Positions 1 to 8,560 are shown, counted from the stretch's first letter. The stretch: 64,000 nt of DNA from Desulfovibrionaceae bacterium (GCA_028689675.1 JAQVCS010000001.1:124001-188000); one strand, 5' to 3'. Numbers and translations are program-made. Notes: generated by a model from the sequence alone, not told the origin.

Positions 1-558
1 ACACAGGCGCGCTCATGCCGCCGTTTTATTGAAGCCAGCCCCCTGCAAACCCCCGATTTGGAATGGCTTGTTGACTGCGCCCGCATCAGCCCCAGCGCCC
101 GCAATGCACAGGTGCTGCGCTATGTGCTGGTGAGTAGCAGTGAGCTTTGCCAGCAGCTTATAGGCTGCGCTGGCTGGGCTGGGGCGCTGAAAGGCTGGGG
201 TGGCCCCAGTGCAGGTGAACGCCCCACAGGCTTTATTGTCATTACTGCCGCCCCCGAAAGCGGCAAATGGACTGGCGTTGATTGCGGTATTGCCGCGCAA
301 AGCATACAGCTTGCCGCAGCCAGCAAGGGCTGGGGTTGCTGCATGCTGGGTTCATTTAATGAAGAAAAGGTAGCCGCTTTGCTGGGCTTAGCGCCAACGC
401 AGCGCGTACAGCTCGTGCTGGCGTTGGGTGTAGCTGGTGAACAGCGCCGCCTTGCCCCCATGCCAGACAATGGCTCGTTCAACTATTGGCGAGACGAGCA
501 GGATGTGCATGTTGTGCCCAAAAGGGCACTGGCAGAGGTGATTAGCAAGCGTCTATAG
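1..558 (+). CDS. Nitroreductase family protein, 5' end outside the window
   Basis: The reading frame is open from base 1, so the true start lies upstream. The first codons give RSCRRF, the usual N-terminal nitroreductase signature, and SPSARNAQ follows as the FMN-binding segment. The C-terminal half has the typical helix around SIQLAAASKGWGCCMLGSF. Members of this family are FMN-dependent NAD(P)H oxidoreductases acting on nitro compounds, quinones or flavins; the substrate cannot be told from sequence. The gene ends in a strong intrinsic terminator about 20 bases after the stop, so it closes its own transcript. An internal ATG at 58 exists, but starting there would remove the conserved N-terminal motif. 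Confidence 0.85.
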   Translation, partial: TQARSCRRFIEASPLQTPDLEWLVDCARISPSARNAQVLRYVLVSSSELCQQLIGCAGWAGALKGWGGPSAGERPTGFIVITAAPESGKWTGVDCGIAAQSIQLAAASKGWGCCMLGSFNEEKVAALLGLAPTQRVQLVLALGVAGEQRRLAPMPDNGSFNYWRDEQDVHVVPKRALAEVISKRL

Positions 559-580
559 CAGGTTTATGCATTAAAACGAC

Positions 581-613
581 AATCCTGCGGTAACTGCCGC
601 AGGATTTTTTTTT
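581..613 (+). terminator. Intrinsic terminator after the nitroreductase gene
   Basis: A perfect 10-bp stem (AATCCTGCGG paired with CCGCAGGATT) with a 6-base loop is followed by a run of T. It lies 22 bases past the stop codon. Confidence 0.9.
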
Positions 614-677
614 GCACTAGCGCAATTTTGCTGTGAAATAGCAGCGCAAGAGCACACAAAACTTATTTAGGCCTATT

Positions 678-758
678 TCGGCTCATAACAGCACAAATAA
701 CTTGCGCTTATGCCTTTGACGGGCATCTGCTCCTGCTCTTGCCAGAGCAATTTCAAAA
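678..758 (+). repeat. Dispersed intergenic repeat family A, copy A1
   Basis: This stretch matches 2245-2328 over about 80 bases at roughly 80 percent by eye. Shared blocks are a GCTC.TAACAGC.CAAATAA segment, an imperfect hairpin around TATGCC/GGCAT, and the end block CCAGAGCAATTTCAAA. A third, inverted copy is at 35052-35130. The copy sits between a terminator and the start of the next gene, so it is non-coding. Confidence 0.7.
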
Positions 759-825
759 CAACACGCCCTAATACGAGGCACAGGCCTTGCTCTCACCCAA
801 GGCAGGCAAAAAACAAGGGGAATGT

Positions 826-2199
826 ATGGCACATATACGCGAACAATTGGGCAGCCGCCTTGGTTTTTTATTACTTTCGGCAGGCTGTGCCATAGGTTTG
901 GGCAATGTCTGGCGCTTTCCCTATATTGCAGGGGTATACGGTGGTGCACTTTTTGTTCTGCTGTATGTGGCCTGCCTGCTCTTGCTGGGGGCACCGCTGC
1001 TTATTATGGAATTTTCTGTTGGGCGTGCAGCCCGCCGCAATATGGGCGCAGCCTTTCAAATTCTCTCCCCCAAGGGCGAGCGCTGGCACCGTTTTGGCAT
1101 AATTTCCTTGCTGGGCAGCTATTTGCTCATGATGTTTTACACCACGGTATGCGGCTGGATGCTGTATTATAGCTATGCCATTATTAGTGGAGCTATGCCG
1201 CGCACACCCGAAGCCGTGGGGGCTTTTTTTGGCCAGCTGCTTGCCAGCCCAGAGATTAATGTACTGTGGCTTGCCATTACCATTGTGCTGGGCTTTTTTG
1301 TGTGCGCCCTTGGCCTGCGGCGTGGTGTTGAACCTGTAGTGAAATATATGATGGCAGGCCTGCTCTTTATTATGCTCAGCCTTGTGTGGCGTTCGCTCAC
1401 CTTGCCTGGGGCAGAAAAAGGCTTGGCTTTTTACCTTATGCCCGACGTTCAGCGCTTACAGCAGGCTGGCATTTGGCAGGCGCTGAATGCCGCCATGGGG
1501 CAGGCTTTTTTCACCCTTGGGCTGGGCGTGGGCAGCATGACCATTTTTGGCAGCTATATTGGGCGGGAACGCTCTCTTACTGGCGAAGCCCTGCATATTA
1601 TGCTGCTGGATACCTTTGTTGCCCTCATGGCTGGGCTAATTATTTTCCCCGCCTGCTTTGCCTTTCAGGTGGATGCAGGCAGCGGCCCCGGGCTGATTTT
1701 TGTAACCCTGCCCAATGTATTTAACAGCATGAGCGGGGGGCAGTTTTGGGGCTCGCTCTTTTTTATTTTTATGAGCTTTGCCGCCCTGACCACCGTGATT
1801 GCTGTCTTTGAAAATATTGTTTCCTATAGCATGGATGTTTGGCATTGGTCGCGCATGAAATCATGCTGCCTCAATGGCCTGATGCTCTTTGCGCTTTCTT
1901 TGCCCTGTGCTTTGGGCTTTAATGTGTGGAGCAATATCACCCCGCTGGGAGCAGGCACAAACTTCCTTGATTTATGGGATTTTCTCCTCAGCAACAATAT
2001 TTTGCCCTTGGGAGCGCTGGTTTTTTCCCTCTTTTGCTGCCACAAATTTGGCTGGGGCTGGGATAATTTTTTGCAGGAAGCCAATACTGGCAATGGGGCA
2101 AAGCTCCCCCGCTTTTTGAAATGCTATTTGCGCTATGGCCTGCCCCTGCTGGTGCTGATTATTTTTGTGCAAGGGTATATAAGCAAATTCGGGCACTAG
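826..2199 (+). CDS. Sodium-dependent transporter of the neurotransmitter:sodium symporter (SNF/NSS) family
   Basis: This 457-residue inner-membrane protein has about 11-12 hydrophobic segments and the hallmark N-terminal block GCAIGLGNVWRFPY (residues about 20-33), which in NSS/LeuT proteins forms the unwound part of TM1 that binds substrate and sodium. NSS proteins couple sodium entry to uptake of amino acids or related amines; bacterial members of this length are often amino acid transporters. The substrate is not evident. I chose the ATG at 826 because AAGGGGAA lies 4-11 bases upstream; an in-frame start at 787 would add 13 residues without a ribosome site. The gene stands alone between two family A repeats. 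Confidence 0.92.
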   Translation: MAHIREQLGSRLGFLLLSAGCAIGLGNVWRFPYIAGVYGGALFVLLYVACLLLLGAPLLIMEFSVGRAARRNMGAAFQILSPKGERWHRFGIISLLGSYLLMMFYTTVCGWMLYYSYAIISGAMPRTPEAVGAFFGQLLASPEINVLWLAITIVLGFFVCALGLRRGVEPVVKYMMAGLLFIMLSLVWRSLTLPGAEKGLAFYLMPDVQRLQQAGIWQALNAAMGQAFFTLGLGVGSMTIFGSYIGRERSLTGEALHIMLLDTFVALMAGLIIFPACFAFQVDAGSGPGLIFVTLPNVFNSMSGGQFWGSLFFIFMSFAALTTVIAVFENIVSYSMDVWHWSRMKSCCLNGLMLFALSLPCALGFNVWSNITPLGAGTNFLDLWDFLLSNNILPLGALVFSLFCCHKFGWGWDNFLQEANTGNGAKLPRFLKCYLRYGLPLLVLIIFVQGYISKFGH

Positions 2200-2244
2200 A
2201 TCAGAGTAGCGTATAGGCTATTACTGCTGAAATACACGCACACT

Positions 2245-2328
2245 TCAGCTCGTAACAGCGCAAATAAATTGAGCATATGCCCTTTGTGACAGGCATATGC
2301 TCCCGCTCTTACCAGAGCAATTTCAAAG
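2245..2328 (+). repeat. Dispersed intergenic repeat family A, copy A2 with perfect hairpin
   Basis: Second copy of family A, in the same orientation as A1. It contains a perfect 11-bp stem, GAGCATATGCC paired with GGCATATGCTC (2271-2302, 10-base loop), then the family end block CCAGAGCAATTTCAAA. It fills the gap between the convergent stops of the symporter and dsrN and may act as a transcription or RNA-processing boundary for one or both. There is no T run, so it is not a classical terminator. Confidence 0.75.
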
Positions 2329-2337
2329 TAAAATTGC

Positions 2338-3774
2338 CTAAGCCACAGTACTGGGCAGAGCTTTGCTATGCGCATAGGCGCGGGCAGCGGCAACAAAATT
2401 CTGCGCCCACTGTGGTAAAGCTGGGGCAAAAATATGCGTATAGGAAGCGCAGGTATTGTTGCAGATGAGCATATCATGCCCTTTGCCCATACCCAGCCCA
2501 CTGTCAAGCTGCAGGGCATAGGCTGGCTTGGCATCAGCATCCAGCACACAGCGTGAATAGTGAAATTCATGCCCGCGCACAGCACAGCCCTGTGGTAAAA
2601 ATAAAGTATCCTGAGTGGTTATGCCCTGCACATAGCCCAAACCCTGCGGCCGTGGGTGAAATTCTGCCCGCACAGGAAAAACCCCAGCCATGGGGTATTC
2701 CCCTTCTTTACGGGCAATAGCACGCGAAAGCACCATAAAGCCGCCACATTCTGCATATATGGGCATATTGTCTTGTGAAAAAGCCTTGAGCTCGGCCAAA
2801 TGCGGGCAAAGGCTCAGGCGCGGGGCACTGTCTTCAGGAAAGCCCCCGCCCAGATACAGGCCATCAAGCTGAGGCCACGGGGCGGTATCAGCAAAGGAAA
2901 GGCGCACCAAATCCGCCCCAGCCCGCCGCAAGGCTTCCAAATTTTCTGCATAATAAAACCACAGCACATCATCATGCACATAGCCAATGCGCGGGCGCGG
3001 CGCGGGGCTGCCAGCCGTATGCCCTTCCCAAAATTCCGCCACAGGCTCAAGGGCTGGGGCAGCAGCGGCTATGGCCTGCACGCGCGCCACATCCACATGC
3101 TTGCTCACAAAATCTCCCAGCTCGGCCAGCACGCGGCGCACCGCGGCAGAATCCGCGTTGTCAGCGCAATCATTGCCAATTTGGTGCGAAGCAAGCCCCA
3201 TATGCCGCTCTGGCAGTGGGTTGGCTTTAAGGCGCGGCAAAGCCCCCAGCACGGGCACATCGGTATAGTGCTCTATGCTCTGGCGAATAATGCTTTCTTG
3301 CCTTGCTGTGCCCACCTGATTCAGCACTACACCAGCTAAGCTGACACGGGGATCAAAATGGCATAAGCCCAGCACAAGGGCAGCGGCTGTTCGCGTCATT
3401 TTTGTGCAGTCAAGCGAAACAAGTACAGGGCATTGCAGCGTAACAGCCAAGGCCGCTGTGGCACAAGAGCCATCCACATCGCGCCCGTCAAATAAACCGC
3501 GGTTGCCTTCAAGCACAGCCATGCAGCTCTGTGGCAGGCTATGCACAAAAAGGGAACGCAGACGCGGCGCACTAAGAAAAAAAGGGTCTAAATTGGTAGC
3601 TTCGCGCCCTGCCGCCCATGCCAGCCATGCTGCATCAATATAGTCGGGGCCTTTTTTGTAGGGTTTTACGGCAATGCCGCGCTGCACTAAAGCAGAGCAT
3701 AAACCCAATGACAGCAAGGTCTTGCCAGAGCCGCCCTTGAGCCCAGAAATAAGAATACGCGGTGCTGTAATCAT
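2338..3774 (-). CDS. dsrN: Cobyrinate a,c-diamide synthase-like amidotransferase, probable DsrN siroheme amidase
   Basis: This 478-residue protein has the CobB/CbiA two-domain plan. The N-terminal dethiobiotin-synthetase-like ATPase has Walker A GLKGGSGKT at residues 11-19. The C-terminal glutamine amidotransferase has its nucleophile cysteine in YAECGG near residue 341 and a histidine in GHEFHYS near 421. Family members use ATP and glutamine to amidate tetrapyrrole carboxylates. The paralog DsrN in dsr clusters is proposed to make the siroheme amide used by DsrAB, and a CobB-like gene also follows dsrABD in Desulfovibrio vulgaris. Position directly after dsrABD on the same strand therefore favours DsrN over cobalamin synthesis; no other cobalamin gene is present. 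No clear ribosome site precedes the start, and a terminator separates it from dsrD. Confidence 0.8.
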   Translation of the reverse strand: MITAPRILISGLKGGSGKTLLSLGLCSALVQRGIAVKPYKKGPDYIDAAWLAWAAGREATNLDPFFLSAPRLRSLFVHSLPQSCMAVLEGNRGLFDGRDVDGSCATAALAVTLQCPVLVSLDCTKMTRTAAALVLGLCHFDPRVSLAGVVLNQVGTARQESIIRQSIEHYTDVPVLGALPRLKANPLPERHMGLASHQIGNDCADNADSAAVRRVLAELGDFVSKHVDVARVQAIAAAAPALEPVAEFWEGHTAGSPAPRPRIGYVHDDVLWFYYAENLEALRRAGADLVRLSFADTAPWPQLDGLYLGGGFPEDSAPRLSLCPHLAELKAFSQDNMPIYAECGGFMVLSRAIARKEGEYPMAGVFPVRAEFHPRPQGLGYVQGITTQDTLFLPQGCAVRGHEFHYSRCVLDADAKPAYALQLDSGLGMGKGHDMLICNNTCASYTHIFAPALPQWAQNFVAAARAYAHSKALPSTVA

Positions 3775-4182
3775 AACAATAAAGCTTATATCCTTGTATA
3801 AATATGCCTTGCAGTAAAAAAAAGAATGCCAAAAGCACGATAGGCTAAAAAAAATATTTTGCCTAGTGCCCTTTGTGCAAGCCCCGTATGCCCCCGCCTA
3901 TGCCGAAAGCGCATGTCAAAACCAAGCCCACCAACAGCGGCAAAAGGCAAATGTGCATGGACACCAAGGCAAAGACCTGCTGCTTCACCCTGCGCAGCGG
4001 GCATGAACAAAATGCCCTTGACTTGCAGGCCGCAAGCGGCTGTCATGTTCTCCTTGCCCCTTTACCCCACAAGTTTCGGGCTTGTCTGCGCTTGGCACAG
4101 GCAAAACAGGGCACAAAAAAAGGCTGGAGCAAAACTCCAGCCCTACCTTAGGAAAAAGGTATGCTTTTTCAGCATTGAAAGG
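3775..4182. other. Gap between dsrD and dsrN
   Basis: These 408 bases hold the dsrD terminator (4115-4142) and about 340 bases of upstream sequence for dsrN. Short open frames here (for example 3786-4046 minus) lack a ribosome site and any recognisable family, so I do not call them genes. A promoter for dsrN is expected but none stands out. Confidence 0.6.
4115..4142 (-). terminator. Terminator of the dsrABD operon
   Basis: Read on the minus strand, GGCTGGAG pairs with CTCCAGCC around a 5-base loop and is followed by seven T. It lies about 40 bases past the dsrD stop, which suggests that dsrN is transcribed separately or only by read-through. Confidence 0.9.
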
Positions 4183-4416
4183 CTAGTCTTCGCCTTCAGT
4201 GTGGGACTGTTTGCCAGCGCCCTTCAAGCCATACATGGTGGTAGAGCCAGAAGACCAGAATTCCAACACTTCGTCTTTCACCAGCTGTGTCAGCACTTTT
4301 TTCACTTCACGAGGACCTTTTTCAGGAAAAAGATCGGAAAAATCTTTGAAGTAAAATTTGGATTTTACAGCGGATTTGCTCGCCAAAAATTCGAGAATGA
4401 CGTCTTTTTCAGCCAT
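4183..4416 (-). CDS. dsrD: Dissimilatory sulfite reductase-associated protein DsrD
   Basis: This 77-residue protein starts MAEKDVILEFLASK and contains the DsrD core KFYFKDFSDLFPEKGPREVK and the segment EVLEFWSSGSTTMYG. DsrD is a small winged-helix protein found beside dsrAB in sulfate reducers; work on the archaeal and Desulfovibrio systems links it to stimulation of DsrAB activity rather than to DNA binding. Here it follows dsrB by 56 bases on the same strand and is the last gene before a terminator, so dsrA-dsrB-dsrD form one operon. Length and motif order agree with Desulfovibrio DsrD. Confidence 0.97.
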   Translation of the reverse strand: MAEKDVILEFLASKSAVKSKFYFKDFSDLFPEKGPREVKKVLTQLVKDEVLEFWSSGSTTMYGLKGAGKQSHTEGED

Positions 4417-4472
4417 GATACTTCTCCAAAACCGACGGCACCCGAAGATGCCGCCGGTGTTTATAGTCTAGC

Positions 4473-5618
4473 CTAGAACGTGAACTGGGTGCTCTGACGC
4501 CAGGTGTAATAGGCAGGATCGCGGAAGTCATCGATCAGGTGGTGGGTGAACTGCAAGCCGGTCTTTTCAAAGAAAGCCTGCCAGCCAATGCGTTCAGCCC
4601 AGTCGCCCAAGCGCTCATATTTCTGAGCATCGGTAGCATACACATCAAGAATGTGCTTGATGGTTTTGGTCAGCGAAGGCCAACGGGGAGGTTCGTTGGG
4701 GATGTAACCCACAACAACCTTCGAGAACTTGGGCTTGCTGATACGGTTGGAAACCTTACCACCAACCATGATGATCACGCCGTCACCTTCTGCGTCAGCA
4801 ATAGGCATAGCGGGGCACATGGTGTAGCAGTTACCGCAGTACATGCAGCGGTCGGCCTTAACAGCAATGGTGTTCACCTTTTTGCCGTCATGCTCCACCT
4901 TGGTGGGGCGCACAGCAGCGGTGGGGCAAGCAGCCACAGCCAAAGGAATTTCGCACAGCTGGTCAGCCCACTCGTGGTCGATCATGGGGGGCTTACGGTG
5001 AATGCCCACCACGCCGATGTCAGAGCAGTGCACAGCGCCGCACATGTTGATGCAGCAAGCCAGCGAAATACGCACAGGGGCAGGCAAACGCATATTCTGG
5101 AAGTCGTCAAACACGGCGTCCATCACGCATTTCACAGGGCCCGAAGCGTCGGTAGCGGGCGTGTGGCAGTGCACCCAGCCCTGGGTGTGAATCATGTTGG
5201 AAACACCAGCGCCAGTGCCGCCCAAGGGGAACTTGAACGAGCCGCCGTCAAACTTGCGGGTAGCAAGGTCGGCTTTCAAAGCAGCCAGAGTTTCTTCAGA
5301 ATCGGTCATGAATTCAATATTGGAACGGGTCGTCCAACGGACAAAACCATTGCAATATTTGTCGGCGATGTCGCACACTTCACGAATGTGAGTGATGGAC
5401 ATGGTACGAGTACCAGCCACACGCACGGTGTAGACTTTGGCGCCGCCTTCAGCCACGTGCATCAGCACGCCGGGCTCAAGAATTTCATGATACAGCCATT
5501 TGCCGAAGTTTTCAGCAATAACGGGCGGGAAGTATGAGTCATACTTGTGGGGGCCGATGTCAGAAATACGGCCTTCCATCGGTTTTTCGGGTCTGTACCC
5601 GGAAGAAATAAAAGCCAT
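4473..5618 (-). CDS. dsrB: Dissimilatory sulfite reductase beta subunit DsrB
   Basis: This 381-residue protein has the same length as D. vulgaris DsrB. It contains the siroheme/[4Fe-4S] cysteine block [15 protein letters not shown] and an inserted ferredoxin domain with [11 protein letters not shown]. It ends in [12 protein letters not shown], close to the conserved DsrB C-terminus. With DsrA it forms the cytoplasmic alpha2beta2 enzyme that reduces sulfite with DsrC as the sulfur-accepting partner; dsrC is not in this window. The gene starts 18 bases after the dsrA stop, so both are translated from one message. Codon use is strongly biased, as expected of a highly expressed protein. Confidence 0.98.
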   Translation of the reverse strand: MAFISSGYRPEKPMEGRISDIGPHKYDSYFPPVIAENFGKWLYHEILEPGVLMHVAEGGAKVYTVRVAGTRTMSITHIREVCDIADKYCNGFVRWTTRSNIEFMTDSEETLAALKADLATRKFDGGSFKFPLGGTGAGVSNMIHTQGWVHCHTPATDASGPVKCVMDAVFDDFQNMRLPAPVRISLACCINMCGAVHCSDIGVVGIHRKPPMIDHEWADQLCEIPLAVAACPTAAVRPTKVEHDGKKVNTIAVKADRCMYCGNCYTMCPAMPIADAEGDGVIIMVGGKVSNRISKPKFSKVVVGYIPNEPPRWPSLTKTIKHILDVYATDAQKYERLGDWAERIGWQAFFEKTGLQFTHHLIDDFRDPAYYTWRQSTQFTF

Positions 5619-5636
5619 TGTTGTATTCCCCCTGAA

Positions 5637-6950
5637 TTAGCGTTGATGACGTTCGCGGAACTGCTTGATGTCACGTTCCCAGCCGCCGGGCACTTCTTCT
5701 TCCTTGAAGAAGATGTACGGGTTGGTACGGGGCTGAACAATGTGATAAGGAGCTGCTTCGGTATCGGTCACTTCCAACAGTTTCTGGAAGGACAAGCGCT
5801 TCATGGTTTCACCCACGCGCTCACGGTTTTTGCCTTCTTCCATCCACCAGTCCCAAATCTTTTCGATGACTTCTTTCACGTCATCGTAAGGAGCGGAGCA
5901 ATCAATGAAAGGAATGAGCAAAGAGCCCATCTGAGCACCGTCAACAACAGGAGCCTTAGCACCAACAAGAATGCTGGCGCCGCGTTCGTCACCAATGTGC
6001 AAAGCGCGGGGCATGGTGTTGATACAGTGCATGCAGCGCACGCAATGCTTGGTGTCGATAGAAAGCTTAGCGCCGTCCCACTTCATGCAGTGGCCGGGGC
6101 AGCGGTCGACAACTTCAGCCTGCAGGTCAAACTTGCCCCAATCACGGCCAGCATGGGCACCAGCATTGGGTTTCAGTTCGCCAGCAGCGTAGGCCTTGAC
6201 CTGCTCCTGATCAATTTTGATGTCGTCTTTCCATGTGCCAACCACGGCAAAGTCAGAGCGCGCCATAGCGCACACGCAGCCGTTGGGGCAGCCGTCAAAC
6301 TTGAATTTGAACTTGTAGGGGAAGGCGGGGCGGTGCAGCTCATCCTGATAGTCCATGGTGAGCTGGTAGCACATATCCTGCGTGTTGTAGCAGGCATATT
6401 CGCAGCGGCTCTGGCCAAGGCAAGCAGCAGGCGTACGCAGGTTAGAACCAGAACCACCAAGGTCCACGTTCATTTTGTGGGTCAGTTCGTAGAATAATTC
6501 TTCGAGCTGAGGGGTCTGGGTGCCGAGCAGCACGATGTCACCAGTGGAACCGTGCATGTTGGTGATACCAGAGCCACGAAGATCCCACAGGTCGCACAAG
6601 TCACGCAGGAACTTGGTGCTGTAGTATTTGCCAGCGGGCTGAGCCACACGCACAGTGTGGAAGTGAGCTACGCCGGGGAACTTTTCGGGCTGGTCACAGT
6701 AACGGCCAATAACGCCGCCGCCGTAACCAAACACGCCCACGATGCCGCCGTGCTTCCAGTGAGTTTCTTTTTCTTCATAAGAAAGCTCGAGCACGCCCAG
6801 CAGATCTTCGGGGGCTTCCGCGGGGATCTGATAGTCGAGACCGTTGGGATTAGCCGCACGGTGCGCGGCTTCCTGTTTGATGTCGGACACAAAGCTCGGC
6901 CAAGGGCCTTTTTCCAGCTCGTCCAACATGGGGGTTGCATGTTTCGCCAT
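5637..6950 (-). CDS. dsrA: Dissimilatory sulfite reductase alpha subunit DsrA
   Basis: This 437-residue protein has the same length as D. vulgaris DsrA and begins MAKHATPMLDELEKGPWPSF. It shows the siroheme/cluster cysteines in CEYACYNTQDMC and FDGCPNGC and a ferredoxin insert with CVRCMHCINTMP. I chose the ATG at 6950 because GGAGG lies 7 bases before it and it matches the known DsrA N-terminus; an upstream in-frame start would add ten residues, and the ATG at 6956 is too close to the ribosome site. The enzyme carries out the last, six-electron step of sulfate reduction in the cytoplasm. It leads the dsrABD operon and is preceded by a structured leader. Confidence 0.98.
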   Translation of the reverse strand: MAKHATPMLDELEKGPWPSFVSDIKQEAAHRAANPNGLDYQIPAEAPEDLLGVLELSYEEKETHWKHGGIVGVFGYGGGVIGRYCDQPEKFPGVAHFHTVRVAQPAGKYYSTKFLRDLCDLWDLRGSGITNMHGSTGDIVLLGTQTPQLEELFYELTHKMNVDLGGSGSNLRTPAACLGQSRCEYACYNTQDMCYQLTMDYQDELHRPAFPYKFKFKFDGCPNGCVCAMARSDFAVVGTWKDDIKIDQEQVKAYAAGELKPNAGAHAGRDWGKFDLQAEVVDRCPGHCMKWDGAKLSIDTKHCVRCMHCINTMPRALHIGDERGASILVGAKAPVVDGAQMGSLLIPFIDCSAPYDDVKEVIEKIWDWWMEEGKNRERVGETMKRLSFQKLLEVTDTEAAPYHIVQPRTNPYIFFKEEEVPGGWERDIKQFRERHQR

Positions 6951-6996
6951 TGCCATACCTCCAATAGGTTTGTTTATCACGGCTTAACGTCGTGTG

Positions 6997-7036
6997 CCGT
7001 TCAAGTGTGGGCGGCTTTGCCGCCGCTTGCGAACGG
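6997..7036 (-). promoter_or_regulatory. Hairpin in the dsrA 5' leader
   Basis: An outer stem (CCGTTCAAG against CTTGCGAACGG, one small bulge) encloses an inner 6-bp stem GGCGGC/GCCGCC with a 3-base loop. It starts 46 bases before the dsrA start codon and has no T run, so it is not a terminator. It could stabilise the message or serve as a protein-binding site. Confidence 0.6.
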
Positions 7037-7106
7037 TCTACGCCATGCGGCCATACCAAGGTCAAAAATGTGACGTTAAAAGCCGCTAAAAAACGCAGAC
7101 CATGCA

Positions 7107-7135
7107 TTTGTACTCTATTTCTTCAATAATGACAA
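7107..7135 (-). promoter_or_regulatory. Candidate sigma-70-type promoter of dsrABD
   Basis: On the minus strand TTGTCA (7135-7130) and TACAAA (7112-7107) are 17 bases apart. This predicts a leader of about 150 bases that includes the hairpin. The assignment is by consensus only. Confidence 0.5.
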
Positions 7136-7330
7136 CTGCCAAACAAAGAGAATGGACGAAGCAAAAAAAAAGATTCGGTCAGCTATTTTTTAGCACAAAG
7201 CCCGTAACGCCTTGACTCATAAGGACTTGACCTGAATGCCAAGCCAAGGCAAGTTAAGCGGCAGGACAAGAAAAAAAATCTATAAGTTCTTTCTTTCACA
7301 ATAAAAAGCTATAAAAAAGGGGAGCGGAAA

Positions 7331-7606
7331 ATGAAAGATGAGCGGGGCTTGTACTATTTGCCTCAATCTGGTAATGTCAGCGCGCGCATGTATGTACGCA
7401 AGGGTGAAAATGACGAAATAGAGTTTCGTCTGTGGCAGGTAAATTACCCAGAAGTTTGGGAAAAACACCAGTGGCTCCCCATGAGCGTGATACGGCGCGC
7501 GGCAGAAATGTATGCCGCAGACAAGGGCGAACAGGCCAACGACCCAACAAAATTGTATGACCTTGCTGTGGCTCGGGCTCTGTTAAATGAGGAAAGCCAA
7601 GTGTAA
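7331..7606 (+). CDS. Conserved-looking small protein of unknown function
   Basis: The 91-residue product is hydrophilic and has no signal peptide. It begins MKDERGLYYLPQSGNVSARMYV and is predicted to be mixed strand then helix (last 40 residues helical). GGGGAG sits 7-12 bases before the ATG, and codon use resembles the neighbours, so it looks like a real gene. I do not recognise the family. It is divergent from dsrA across a shared 380-base regulatory gap and lies about 100 bases before another unknown gene on the same strand. Confidence 0.75.
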   Translation: MKDERGLYYLPQSGNVSARMYVRKGENDEIEFRLWQVNYPEVWEKHQWLPMSVIRRAAEMYAADKGEQANDPTKLYDLAVARALLNEESQV

Positions 7607-7711
7607 CTTTGCGCCTCTTTTTCTGCTGGGTCGGCACGCCTTTTTTCCCGTTGCCCCCTAGGGGCAGCGGCAGGCTTGCGGCTTGGCCGCTGGCTGCGAA
7701 CAATGGAGTTC

Positions 7712-8560
7712 ATGGTGAGCGGTCGCTGGCTCGAACAAAATAAAGCTGTGTTTGTGCGTGATTTGGTGCGCGACTATTGCAATGTTTGCGCAGCCTTAGA
7801 AACACAGCGGCAGCGTTTTGAAGGTGACGGCACAATATCCTATGCCGTATTACGCGACCTTTTAGGTGAATCTATTCGCAAAGGCGTGTTTTGGCGGCTT
7901 AAAGATACTGCCCACCACCTTTTTCGCTGCACAAGCGCACAAAACACAAGGGAGGATGAAACGACAATTGTGCTGTGGCAATATGCCAATAGCCATTTGC
8001 CCGATGGTGAAAGCCATCTTAACGCTGTGGAGGCCATGCTTGATTGGTGCATAGGCTATGCCTTCCACGAATGCGTCAAGCTCAAAGAAGATGCTTTTTT
8101 ACAGCAGCATTATGCTAATCGCTATACAGAAATGCAGCGTGCAGCACACAATGCCGATAGTCTTTTTATGCCGCTTGATTCGTTGACAGCACAGACACGC
8201 GAAAGTATTCACAGAGAAATTCGGCGCATTTTGCATGTGCTGAACCATGGCTTGCTTTTGTGTGTGCATTACCTTGCCGCCCATGGCAGTAATAAACACT
8301 TAGCTCGCTTTCTCTACTCAGAAGAAGCATTGGTGCGTTCTGTGTTTGGTCAAACATGGCCAGCGCTTATACAAGCGCTGTATCAGGGCGATACAACTCG
8401 TATGTATTGCCTTGCTGCCACCGCCTATTGGGAAGGCGGGCGCGTTGAAAAGGGGCTTGCCCTGCTTGAAAAAGCCGAGCAGCACCTTGATTTGGGAACT
8501 GCCGGCCAATGCCTAAAAAAGGCAATGCGGCAAAGCCCCCTGCCCCCTGCCCCCGACTAA
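7712..8560 (+). CDS. Protein of unknown function, mostly helical
   Basis: The 282-residue protein is predicted to be soluble and almost entirely alpha-helical. It has cysteines at DYCNVCAALE near the N-terminus but no spaced metal motif. I did not recognise a family. The ATG at 7712 follows GGAG by three bases; an ATG at 7703 is possible but has no ribosome site. The C-terminal third has helix pairs reminiscent of tetratricopeptide-like repeats (around residues 225-270, ending LLEKAEQHL), which is only a resemblance. It follows the small gene at 7331 and may share its transcript. Confidence 0.75.
   Translation: MVSGRWLEQNKAVFVRDLVRDYCNVCAALETQRQRFEGDGTISYAVLRDLLGESIRKGVFWRLKDTAHHLFRCTSAQNTREDETTIVLWQYANSHLPDGESHLNAVEAMLDWCIGYAFHECVKLKEDAFLQQHYANRYTEMQRAAHNADSLFMPLDSLTAQTRESIHREIRRILHVLNHGLLLCVHYLAAHGSNKHLARFLYSEEALVRSVFGQTWPALIQALYQGDTTRMYCLAATAYWEGGRVEKGLALLEKAEQHLDLGTAGQCLKKAMRQSPLPPAPD

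Larger units (their letters stand above)
6951..7330. other. Divergent regulatory gap upstream of dsrA
   Basis: These 380 bases separate dsrA (minus) from a small unknown gene (plus). They hold the dsrA leader hairpin at 6997-7036, a candidate dsrA promoter at 7107-7135, and an AT-rich tract near 7160-7330 that probably carries the promoter of the divergent gene. Confidence 0.7.

Noticed and set aside
3786-4046. 86-codon minus-strand frame between dsrD and dsrN
   Set aside because: No ribosome site, no recognisable motif, and it lies just after a terminator; the sequence looks intergenic.
4539-6497. Long open frames on the plus strand opposite dsrB and dsrA (332 and 316 codons)
   Set aside because: They mirror highly biased codon use of the real dsr genes, lack ribosome sites and have low-complexity His/Val/Ala-rich products.
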